From contig DBBD01000003.1 of assembly GCA_002292015.1 (NCBI GenBank), positions 1 to 13,891 on the forward strand: a stretch of DNA of 13,891 bases, written 5' to 3'. The stretch comes from Firmicutes bacterium UBA993 (GTDB lineage: Bacteria > Bacillota > Dethiobacteria > DTU022). Below, in pieces: positions 7,383 to 13,891 of the stretch (positions within the stretch are counted from its first letter, which is position 1; the number at the start of each line of letters is the position of its first letter). Below the pieces are notes generated by a model. It was given only the letters and a program-made list of their open reading frames with translations, had not been told where the DNA came from and searched no databases. The position numbers and the translations under genes were made by a program.

Positions 7383-7843
7383 TTGAAATCGAGGATCAAA
7401 TAGTACGTATTACAACCAGGCTGGTTGCTCCGTTTATCCAGCTCTATGGAATATACGTAATTGTTCACGGGCACTTATCTCCTGGCGGTGGTTTTTCTGG
7501 AGGTGCAATATTCGGATCCAGCCTGGTGCTGATAGCAATTTCATTTAACCTGGAAGCTGGAGCTAAACAGATTTCGCATCGGACATCCTCCCTGCTGGAA
7601 AGCGGAGGCGCTCTTGGGTTCGCCTTAACCGGCCTGGCGGCTGTCTTTCTGGGCGGCAATTATCTTGCTAACCGGGGGGCTGGGTTTCCCCTCGGACAGG
7701 CCGGCGATTTTTTCAGTGCCGGCGCAATCTGGATCATCACCGTATTTGTGGGTATCAAGGTCGCCAGCACCGTAACTACTCTTTTTTATAATCTTATAGA
7801 AAAGGAGCAGGCTGATGGAAATGTTAAGCAGACTAATACATAA
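7383..7843 (+). CDS. mrpB: MrpB/MbhF-like subunit with disrupted or non-standard start
   Basis: MrpB family membrane subunit. The conserved reading frame can be followed from about 7388 to the stop at 7841-7843 (about 151 codons, a normal length). It includes HGHLSPGGGFSGGA and, near the end, GAIWIITVFVGIKVAST. No ATG, GTG or TTG occurs in this frame before GTG at 7526, which would remove the conserved N-terminal third. A TTG at 7383, well placed after GGAGAAGGGAG (7367-7377), is one frame off and runs into TAG at 7401. One extra A in the AAA run at 7386-7388 would join it into MKIEDQIVRITTRL, a plausible MrpB N-terminus. Explanations are a one-base error, a real frameshift, or initiation at a rare codon such as ATC 7388. 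It overlaps mrpC by 29 bases. Confidence 0.85.
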
Positions 7844-8183
7844 CTACTTTTACCTGGCCGCTATAATACTTTTTGTCATCGGCATGCATACGATGCTTAC
7901 TCATTCAAATATGGTGAAGAAAGTTATAGCTATGAACATAATGGATACATCTGTTTTCCTGCTTTTTGTGGCAATCGGTTATGTGCGGGGAGGCAAGCCT
8001 CCGATTATTGATGGCATTGGTGAAACTCTATATGTTAACCCTTTGCCGGGTGCGTTGATCCTTACCGGTATCGTGGTCGCTGTTAGCATTTCTGCCTATG
8101 CGCTAAGCCTGATTATAAAAATACAACGGGCATACGGAACAGTTGATTGCGATGAAATTTGTCAAATCAGAGGCGATGAGTAG
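7815..8183 (+). CDS. mrpC: MrpC/MbhG-like (NuoK-type) subunit
   Basis: Three-helix membrane subunit homologous to NuoK of complex I and MbhG of Mbh. The 122-residue protein has the family segments SNMVKKVIAMNIMDTSVFLLF, GYVRGGKPPI and NPLPGALILTGIVVAVS, ending in a polar tail. The usual DPLPQALVLTAIVI appears here as NPLPGALILTGIVV, a modest departure. AAGGAG at 7802-7806 is eight bases before the ATG. The start lies within mrpB, and the stop shares a base with the GTG of the next gene, so translation of B, C and D is probably coupled. Confidence 0.95.
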   Translation: MEMLSRLIHNYFYLAAIILFVIGMHTMLTHSNMVKKVIAMNIMDTSVFLLFVAIGYVRGGKPPIIDGIGETLYVNPLPGALILTGIVVAVSISAYALSLIIKIQRAYGTVDCDEICQIRGDE

Positions 8184-9661
8184 TGGCCCTGGCTGAACAT
8201 TTACCGGCTCTAATTGTCATAACCCCTTTAAGCTGCGCTTTTATGGCACCGTTGCTTTACCGACGCCATGCACTGGCAAGCGGTTATATGGTCCTCTTAT
8301 CCCTGCTAATCACCCTGGTTATGTCAGCCCTTCTGTTGTTAAAAGTGAACCGGGAAGGGCCGCTATCCTACCAGATGGGAAACTGGTCTCCTCCCTGGGG
8401 CATTGAATACCTGGCTGATCCGCTGCGGCTTTACATGCTGGTGGTCGTGATTGCGGTAAGCCTATGGGTCTTTTTCTATGCCTTAAAAGATCTTGAGCAC
8501 GAACTGCGCAGAGAAGTGATCGGATGGTATTATACCCTCTATTTATTGTTAGTTGCTTCGATGGCAGCCATGACCATGACTAACGATCTCTTTAACCTCT
8601 TTGTATTGATGGAGATTTGCGCCATCTCATCCTGTGCAATTATTACCATCAAGCAAGATCGGGAATGCCTGGAGGCTGGTTTTAAATACTTGATTCTAAG
8701 CGCTATGGGAACCGGTTGCTATTTGCTTGGCATAGCCATGCTTTACATGGTGACTGGTCATCTCAATTTCGAATATTTGCAAAACGAGCTTTCCACAGCT
8801 GTCGCTATCTACCCGCTAAATGTTTTTACCGCTGCAGCGCTGTTCATTGTCGCTTTTGGTACCAAAGCAGCGCTTTTCCCTCTGCACGTATGGCTTCCCG
8901 ATGCCCATGCCTCGGCTCCTTCACCATCCAGCGCCATGTTATCAGGCCTGGTCATTAAGATCTATGCTTTTAGCCTCTTTCTCATTTTGTACCAGGTGTT
9001 CCCTCGCTCGCTGCTGGACAGCCTACCTTTGAGCGAAATTGTGCTCTGGCTTGCTGCTTTAGGGGTGATGTTTGGTTCCATCTACGCCATGATGCAAAAA
9101 GATCTGAAAAAAATGCTCGCCTATTCCAGCATCGGACAAATTGCCATTATCTTCATGGGTATTGGACTCGATCAGCGGTTGGCTTTAGTCGGCGGACTTT
9201 ATCATATTGCTGTTCATGCAGTAACAAAAGGGATGCTATTTATGGCTGCCGGAGCCATTATTTATGCTACAGGGGTGCGAAAGATAAGCGATCTTGCCGG
9301 TATCGGCCGGGCGATGCCCCTGGTTTTGGCTGCTTTCACCATCGGCAGCGCTTCGATGATTGGCATTCCGGGAACAGGTGGATTGATCAGCAAATGGTAC
9401 CTGGCTCTAGGCGCACTTGAAATTGGACGTTCATTATTTGTGCTGGTTGTTTTGTCGAGCAGCTTGCTAAATGCAATCTATTATCTGCCGATCGTGATCA
9501 ACGCCTTTATGAGCGAGGAAGATTTTGCCCATAAGGTAAATGAGGTGCCAAAGATGTTGCAGTTGGCGCTGGTGATCGGCATGATCTTTATCGTAGTTGC
9601 GGGAGTTTTCCCCCGCCCGCTGATTCTTTTACTCGGAGAAGCGGTGGCTAACTTCTTCTGA
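8183..9661 (+). CDS. mrpD: MrpD-type antiporter subunit 1
   Basis: Large membrane subunit of the NuoL/M/N-MrpA/D superfamily, 492 residues with about 14 helices, part of the ion-translocation path. Conserved charged residues are visible: E144 in VLMEICAIS (TM5 glutamate) and K228 in FGTKAALFPLHVWLPDAHAS (TM7 lysine). Also present are KKMLAYSSIGQI and the helix-8 segment around HIAVHAVTKGMLF. The motif PSPSSAMLSG is of MrpD type, unlike the PTPVSAYLHSATMV of MrpA/NuoL. The GTG start overlaps the mrpC stop by one base, with a weak AGAGG upstream. It is followed by an 82-base gap containing a small palindrome. Confidence 0.95.
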   Translation: MALAEHLPALIVITPLSCAFMAPLLYRRHALASGYMVLLSLLITLVMSALLLLKVNREGPLSYQMGNWSPPWGIEYLADPLRLYMLVVVIAVSLWVFFYALKDLEHELRREVIGWYYTLYLLLVASMAAMTMTNDLFNLFVLMEICAISSCAIITIKQDRECLEAGFKYLILSAMGTGCYLLGIAMLYMVTGHLNFEYLQNELSTAVAIYPLNVFTAAALFIVAFGTKAALFPLHVWLPDAHASAPSPSSAMLSGLVIKIYAFSLFLILYQVFPRSLLDSLPLSEIVLWLAALGVMFGSIYAMMQKDLKKMLAYSSIGQIAIIFMGIGLDQRLALVGGLYHIAVHAVTKGMLFMAAGAIIYATGVRKISDLAGIGRAMPLVLAAFTIGSASMIGIPGTGGLISKWYLALGALEIGRSLFVLVVLSSSLLNAIYYLPIVINAFMSEEDFAHKVNEVPKMLQLALVIGMIFIVVAGVFPRPLILLLGEAVANFF

Positions 9662-9666
9662 TTTTC

Positions 9667-9678
9667 GCCCGATCGGGC
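9667..9678. repeat. Perfect 12-base palindrome GCCCGATCGGGC
   Basis: GCCCGATCGGGC reads the same on both strands. It lies six bases after the end of the first mrpD-type gene, in one of the few real gaps of the antiporter block. As RNA it could form a 4-base-pair stem with a 4-base loop, but no U-run follows, so it is not a normal terminator. It might be an mRNA-stability or processing element, or chance. Confidence 0.35.
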
Positions 9679-9743
9679 AGCGGGTGAATTATGATAGGAA
9701 CAAACCAATAATATGCAACAACTTTAGATGCGAGGTGACTTTA

Positions 9744-11261
9744 TTGGCTGAAAAAACCGTGGTAGCGATCCAGATAATCATAGTCCTATTTCCGATTATC
9801 ATGGCTCCGGTTATCATGTATAGTAATCGCATATCCGATAAATTACGCAACGGTTTATCGGTATTAACTGCTGCCTTCACTTTTGTCCTGACCATGACCC
9901 TTTATCCTTTTATAAAAAACGGAGGAGTTGTGCAGCACTCTCTCTTCGAAATTATTCCGAATTTAGAAATTTCCATTCGTCTGGATCTTTTAAGTTTTTC
10001 GCTGGCTTCCCTTGCCTCTTTTGTCTGGTTACTGGCGACACCTTATTCACTTGCTTACATGTCAAAGGAACACGCTTGCGGGCGTTACTACCCGGTACTG
10101 ATTTTCACGCTTGGCAGTTGCCAGGGTATTTTTTTTGCCGGTGATTTGTTCAGCCTTTTTGTGTTCTTTGAACTTATGTCAATCATCGCTTATATCCTGG
10201 TCATCCACGAACAAACCGAGGAAGCGCTCAAGGCCGGTTACAAATACCTGGTGATGACCATCATCGGCGGTTTAGCTTTGTTTTTCGGGATGATCATCAT
10301 CTTTGAATTAGGCGGGACTGTTTCGCTCGGTGTCGGGCCAATTATTCAGGAAGAATCGGTTTTAGGGTTGGTAGCTTTTATCTGTTTTTTGATCGGTTTT
10401 GGCATGAAAGCCGGGATGTTTCCTCTTCATGTCTGGTTGCCTGATGCTCATCCGGTTGCCCCCTCGCCAGCCAGTGCTTTACTCTCAGGAATCATGCTTA
10501 AAACAGGCGCCTACGGTTTGATCAGGGTTGTTTTCTTCGTTTATTCTTTTCAACTGTTGCATGCCTTCGATTGGGATGACATACTTGCAGTTCTGGCTGT
10601 AATCACTATTCTGCTCGGGTCAGCTGTAGCGTTAACTCAGACTGATATTAAAAGGCGGTTGGCCTATTCCAGTATCAGCCAAATGGGTTATGTACTCCTA
10701 GGTTTAAGCATTTTTAATACTAATGCGATAACCGGGGCGATTTTTCACATCTTTAGTCACGCGTTCATGAAAAGCGCGCTCTTTCTTGCCGCTGGATCCA
10801 TAATATGGAAAACTGGGAAGCGCAATATCGCTGACCTAAGAGGAATCGGGCACCAGATGCCGATTACCATGGGCTGTTTCGCCTTGGCTGCCCTGTCGAT
10901 GATCGGTATTCCACCCTTAAGTGGTTTTTTAAGCAAGTGGACCCTGGCCTTGGGCGCTCTCGACGTCGGGATGCCCGGTTTTGTGCTGGTGCTGTTAATT
11001 AGCAGCCTGCTGAATGCTCTTTATTACCTGCCGATTATTATTCCAGCCTTTTTTGAACTACCCGGTGAGCTCACAATAAAGCACCATGGAGACGTACACC
11101 ATGAACCCCGGATTAAGATTGAGGAGGCTGCCCCGCTGATGTTGTTGGCTATAGTTCTCCTAGCCTCCTGCACCCTTTTCTTTGGTCTTACTCCTAATAA
11201 TATAGCTTACGGCCTCTCACGCCTTACCGCAGCTTTTCTGCTGGGAGGAGGGGGTCTTTAG
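9744..11261 (+). CDS. MrpD-type antiporter subunit 2
   Basis: Second NuoM/N-MrpD-like antiporter subunit, 505 residues from TTG at 9744. That start is chosen because GAGGTGA (9732-9738) is five bases upstream and the next residues begin the first helix. The frame extends to GTG 9684, but the added 20 residues are polar and have no ribosome binding site. The protein has about 14 helices. Conserved parts are LFVFFELMSIIAYILV (TM5 Glu), GFGMKAGMFPLHVWLPDAH (TM7 Lys), PSPASALLSGIMLKTGAYGL, RLAYSSISQMGY and HIFSHAFMKSALFLAAG. It is closest in motif style to MbhH/MbxH, the antiporter chain of archaeal Mbh/Mbx complexes. A polar insertion rich in His and Glu (about residues 445-460, HHGDVHHEP) lies between helices near the C-terminus. 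Confidence 0.93.
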   Translation: MAEKTVVAIQIIIVLFPIIMAPVIMYSNRISDKLRNGLSVLTAAFTFVLTMTLYPFIKNGGVVQHSLFEIIPNLEISIRLDLLSFSLASLASFVWLLATPYSLAYMSKEHACGRYYPVLIFTLGSCQGIFFAGDLFSLFVFFELMSIIAYILVIHEQTEEALKAGYKYLVMTIIGGLALFFGMIIIFELGGTVSLGVGPIIQEESVLGLVAFICFLIGFGMKAGMFPLHVWLPDAHPVAPSPASALLSGIMLKTGAYGLIRVVFFVYSFQLLHAFDWDDILAVLAVITILLGSAVALTQTDIKRRLAYSSISQMGYVLLGLSIFNTNAITGAIFHIFSHAFMKSALFLAAGSIIWKTGKRNIADLRGIGHQMPITMGCFALAALSMIGIPPLSGFLSKWTLALGALDVGMPGFVLVLLISSLLNALYYLPIIIPAFFELPGELTIKHHGDVHHEPRIKIEEAAPLMLLAIVLLASCTLFFGLTPNNIAYGLSRLTAAFLLGGGGL

Positions 11262-13538
11262 TTGTTTGCCGCAGCCTCGGAGCATCTACCTATAATTTAC
11301 CGGATTTATTACTCAGCTACCGTTCTTTGGGTGACGCTGGCACCTTTGCTGGCTGGGATTGGCCTCTATTTTTTTAAAGACAGCTGGGAGATAGCACGAA
11401 AGGCGACTTCTCTTATCGTTTCACTATTCTCACTGGCGGGTGTTGTTTCCCTCCTGCCATTGGTTCTAAGCGGTACTGTCTGTTATGATTTGATCGGTTT
11501 TATGCAATTGGGACTTTTCTTCAAGGTTGACCTGATCGGCTGGATTTTTGCGGCGCTCATAACCCTGGTCTGGTTTCTGGCCACCCTTTTTTCTTTTGCT
11601 TATATGGATTTTGAACATAATCGCCGCCGCTATTACAGCATATTGATCTTTACCCTCGGCGCCACTCTCGGTGTTGTTTTCGCTGGAGATTTTTTTACCC
11701 TCTTTTTATTTTTTGAGTTGATGACTTTAAGTTCGTTTATACTGGTAATTCACAAGCAGGATTATGAGGCAATGGAAGCCGGTATCCTTTACCTCTATCT
11801 GGGGTTAGCAGGCGGCCTGGCGCTGCTTTTTGCCATTATACTACTTTTCTCGGCGACCGGATCAGTCGCTATAGTTCCCGCCCTTGATCAGATCACGGCT
11901 AATCGAACCTTAATCTATATTCTGTTCTTAGTCGGTTTTGGCATCAAGGCTGGTCTTATACCTCTGCATATCTGGTTGCCCCGGGCTCACCCTGTTGCTC
12001 CTTCACCGGCAAGCGCCCTACTCTCCGGTATTATGATTAAAATTGGGGTATATGGAATCTTAAGAGTGTCTTTAATTTTATTCTCTTCGCCCACTGAACT
12101 CGGTACGAGTGACCTAAATTACCTCTTTGTCGTAGGAAACGCCCTGATGTGGATTGGTATTGTCACAATGCTGGCCGGAGCTGTTATGGCCCTGCTGCAG
12201 GAGAATATGAAACGGATTCTGGCATATAGTAGTGTCAGCCAGATTGGTTATATTGCTACCGGTCTTGGAGCGGCTATGTTAATGGGAATCGGTGGGGCCA
12301 TGGGTTTCGCCGGTGCAGTATACCATATCATTAACCACGCCTTTTTCAAAGCCGGCCTCTTTATGATGGTCGGGACCATTTATATCTATACTCATGAGTT
12401 GGAACTGTCGCGTTTAGGCGGCATGCTAAAAAAAATGCCCCTGGTTGCGGTAACTTTTTTAGTGGCAGCTTTTGGCATTGCCGGCGTTCCCGGCTTCAAC
12501 GGTTACCCCAGTAAAACTTTGGTCCACGATGCGTTGTTGATTGCTATAAAATATAACGATTTGATCAGCCTTGAAGTAGCAGAAAAGATATTTACCCTTA
12601 CCAGCGCTCTCACAATCTGTTACTTTGCTAAATTTTTTAGAGGCGTCTTTTTGGGTCCGGTACCGGAAAAACTGGATCGTGACTATAAACTTACTCCCTC
12701 GACCATTGCGGTTTTAAGTAGTTTTGCCTTGATTATCGTTGCAATTGGCCTCTTTCCAAACCTGATCCTGGAACGCATCCTTGTGCCGGCGTCTGAAATG
12801 CTTAGGTACGAAGGTTATGCCATGGATCTTCTATACAATTTTGACTTTTTTGGATGGTATCCCCTGAAGGCGATGATTATCGTTGCTGTGCTGGCTTTAA
12901 TTATTTTCATACCGGGGGCTTATCGGCGTTGGTTTGATTGGAAACCACCCTCCTGGCTGAGCATTTATGTCCTAATCTACCAGCCGGTTACGCGCTACCT
13001 GATCGCTTTTACCTGTCGCACTGCCGTGCTTGTGGACTCTTCCGTGGATAAAGCCTATGATCGTTCAGGTTGGGTGGCCCGTAACTGGTGCAACATTGTC
13101 GGTGATCTTGACCAGGGCTTAGACAGGTTATATCTGAAATGGGGAGATATGGGTCGTAAATTGGCCGATCGTTCCTGCGATCTGGATGCAAAAATTGATC
13201 AATTTTATGAAAAATCAGGAGCTGCAGCACGTAAAATTGCCGATAAATCCGCCGATTTAGACAGTGTACTCGACAGGGCCTATCTAAAAACCGGGCAGGC
13301 GGCAAAGAAGTTAGCAATACATTCTACTGACTTGGACCGGGCCTTTACTGCTGTCTATGATCAGGCCGGCCGAGGAGCCGGGAAAGAGGTAGAAGAAAAA
13401 CTCAAGGCAGGCAAAAGAAAAGTTCGCAGTAAGGATCGGGTTCGCTGGACGACTAAAAACCTAAGTTTCGACAACCTGCTTTTAGTTCTCGTTTTAGGAG
13501 TGGTTTTGCTAGTCATTTTTTACTTTGGTCGTTCCTGA
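11262..13538 (+). CDS. MrpD-type antiporter subunit 3 with repeat-bearing C-terminal tail
   Basis: Third antiporter-like subunit, 758 residues. Residues 1 to about 500 form the NuoM/N-MrpD core: E152 in LFFELMTLSSFILV, K229 in GFGIKAGLIPLHIWL, PSPASALLSGIMIKIGVYG, ILAYSSVSQIGY and HIINHAFFKAGLF. The usual PDAHP is PRAHP here. A further hydrophobic part (about 525-590) is followed by four 25-residue repeats (595-694), a partial fifth, a basic linker and a last helix (about 738-755). The basic linker suggests the repeats are cytoplasmic, where the lateral helix of complex I-like antiporters also lies. TTG at 11262 follows GGGAGGAGGGGG (11243-11254) and directly abuts the previous stop. It is the last gene of the operon. 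It is not a canonical MrpA, which would have the LHSATMV motif and fused MbhD/E domains. Confidence 0.92.
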   Translation: MFAAASEHLPIIYRIYYSATVLWVTLAPLLAGIGLYFFKDSWEIARKATSLIVSLFSLAGVVSLLPLVLSGTVCYDLIGFMQLGLFFKVDLIGWIFAALITLVWFLATLFSFAYMDFEHNRRRYYSILIFTLGATLGVVFAGDFFTLFLFFELMTLSSFILVIHKQDYEAMEAGILYLYLGLAGGLALLFAIILLFSATGSVAIVPALDQITANRTLIYILFLVGFGIKAGLIPLHIWLPRAHPVAPSPASALLSGIMIKIGVYGILRVSLILFSSPTELGTSDLNYLFVVGNALMWIGIVTMLAGAVMALLQENMKRILAYSSVSQIGYIATGLGAAMLMGIGGAMGFAGAVYHIINHAFFKAGLFMMVGTIYIYTHELELSRLGGMLKKMPLVAVTFLVAAFGIAGVPGFNGYPSKTLVHDALLIAIKYNDLISLEVAEKIFTLTSALTICYFAKFFRGVFLGPVPEKLDRDYKLTPSTIAVLSSFALIIVAIGLFPNLILERILVPASEMLRYEGYAMDLLYNFDFFGWYPLKAMIIVAVLALIIFIPGAYRRWFDWKPPSWLSIYVLIYQPVTRYLIAFTCRTAVLVDSSVDKAYDRSGWVARNWCNIVGDLDQGLDRLYLKWGDMGRKLADRSCDLDAKIDQFYEKSGAAARKIADKSADLDSVLDRAYLKTGQAAKKLAIHSTDLDRAFTAVYDQAGRGAGKEVEEKLKAGKRKVRSKDRVRWTTKNLSFDNLLLVLVLGVVLLVIFYFGRS
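13044..13385 (+). repeat. Protein-level 25-residue tandem repeats (75-base units)
   Basis: Units begin at 13044, 13119, 13194 and 13269, with a partial fifth at 13344, encoding residues 595-708 of the last antiporter subunit. Aligned by eye, every unit has Tyr at position 5 and Gly at 9. The four complete units have Asp at 2, Lys or Arg at 7 and 13 or 14, and Asp-Leu-Asp at 21-23. Units 2-4 also share Ala at 16 and Ser at 19. The DNA of the units has diverged much more than the protein pattern, so this is an old duplication kept by selection and not a recent slippage array. Confidence 0.9.
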
Positions 13539-13598
13539 TTAGCCCGATTTGAACGATATCCATTTAGCATCCCGGTCCGTAGGTCGGTGTGGCTAATC
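13537..13598 (+). terminator. Long-range stem at the operon end, possible 3' structure
   Basis: GATTAGCC (13537-13544, starting inside the last stop codon) is exactly complementary to GGCTAATC (13591-13598), giving an 8-base-pair stem enclosing 46 bases. There is no U-tract directly after it; the nearest T-run is the short TTTT near 13613. It may protect the 3' end or help termination, but it is not a standard intrinsic terminator. Confidence 0.25.
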
Positions 13599-13847
13599 CT
13601 GGAAGCCGGAGATTTTCCCACCTTTGCGATGATCAAAAGATTTTGTGTAGTTGTGCCTGGCACACTGGCACGGTTTGACCTGATTGAGGACAGACTATCA
13701 TGTCATTTGGTGGCACCAGCAGGGGAATCATATCTCCTCTCGCCTGAGCTTCTCCAAAGGGGCTGGGGGGATTTACAGTTATTAGAAGTAATAGAATATA
13801 ATTATCAAACCTCTTCCGGAAGTCAGGATTCAAGGGGTAGAACAAGG
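13539..13847. other. Intergenic region with short palindromes, no gene seen
   Basis: About 310 bases after the operon with no convincing reading frame. It holds the possible 3' stem described separately and then the palindrome GTGCCTGGCAC (13653-13663), followed by another GGCAC (13667-13671). Further on are GACA/TGTC arms around 13689-13704 and GGTGGCACC (13709-13717), whose core can pair with the first GTGCC. This cluster of GTGCC/GGCAC elements resembles the repetitive palindromic sequences scattered in some bacterial genomes, but only one cluster is visible here. The last part is AT-rich and contains a candidate promoter. Confidence 0.5.
13772..13802 (+). promoter_or_regulatory. Candidate promoter near the right edge
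   Basis: TTTACA (13772-13777) matches five of six bases of the -35 consensus, and TATAAT (13797-13802) is a perfect -10 box. The 19-base spacing is longer than ideal. It points rightward, towards a possible new gene starting at 13848, outside the rnf-mrp operon. Confidence 0.4.
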
Positions 13848-13891
13848 ATGGGAGGTATGTTCGTAACACCGGAGCTGGAAGTAATTATTTC
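13848..13891 (+). CDS. Possible start of a small downstream gene (cut by window end)
   Basis: An ATG at 13848 follows AAGGGG (13832-13837) by ten bases. It opens a frame beginning MGGMFVTPELEVII that runs off the window. A second in-frame ATG at 13857 would start MFVTPELEV, but GGAGG is then only two bases away. The candidate promoter at 13772-13802 lies at a suitable distance. The P-E-L-E-V-I style opening is reminiscent of short clostridial peptides, but only 14 codons are visible, so no function is assigned. Confidence 0.3.
   Translation, partial: MGGMFVTPELEVII

Noticed and set aside
11262..13538. Annotation of the last gene as MrpA
   Set aside because: Although long, it has the MrpD-type PSPASALLSG motif and lacks the MrpA LHSATMV motif and fused MbhD/MbhE domains; its extra length is a repeat tail.
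13539..13560. Sequence that on the minus strand contains GTTCAAATC, like a tRNA T-loop
   Set aside because: The flanking bases do not form the five-base-pair T-stem, and no acceptor, D or anticodon arm could be recognised.
1..13891. CRISPR array, insertion sequence or rRNA/tRNA gene
   Set aside because: No regularly spaced direct repeats, transposase-like protein or RNA gene structure was seen anywhere; the only tandem repeat is coding.

Overview
The window carries one long co-directional (+ strand) block of 16 genes from about 180 to 13538, with almost no spacing and several overlapping stop/start codons. It looks like a bacterial energy-conservation operon. The rnfCDGEAB order, strong GGAGG-type ribosome binding sites, frequent GTG/TTG starts and a RnfB with many cysteine clusters suggest an anaerobic member of the Clostridia or a related Firmicutes lineage. 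No species can be named from the sequence alone.

Region 1 (1-179) is a leader with a plausible sigma-A-type promoter (121-149) and two inverted repeats. Region 2 (180-5529) encodes a complete six-subunit Rnf complex: RnfC, D, G, E, A and B. This membrane-bound ferredoxin:NAD+ oxidoreductase pumps Na+ or H+. RnfG is unusually long and carries two FMN-binding domains instead of one.

Region 3 (5664-13538) encodes a ten-gene Mrp/Mbh-type cation/proton antiporter module: MrpE, MrpF, MrpG, an MbhD/DUF4040-like subunit, an MbhE-like subunit, MrpB, MrpC and three large antiporter-like subunits. All three large subunits are MrpD-type; no NuoL-like MrpA is present. The order matches the membrane arm of archaeal Mbh/Mbx complexes, but no hydrogenase or NuoH-like genes are in the window. 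The last subunit (758 residues) ends in four 25-residue tandem repeats plus a partial fifth, then an extra membrane helix.

Region 4 (13539-13891) is intergenic DNA with inverted repeats, a candidate promoter and possibly the start of a new small gene at the window edge.

How the genes may work together (inference): Rnf uses ferredoxin/NADH electron transfer to move cations outward, and the Mrp-like module in the same transcription unit exchanges Na+ for H+. It could do so as a separate antiporter tuned to Rnf, or as part of a physical Rnf-antiporter assembly in which Rnf replaces the hydrogenase arm of Mbh. Linking the two in one operon, together with the two-domain RnfG and the repeat-tailed terminal subunit, is the main novelty here.
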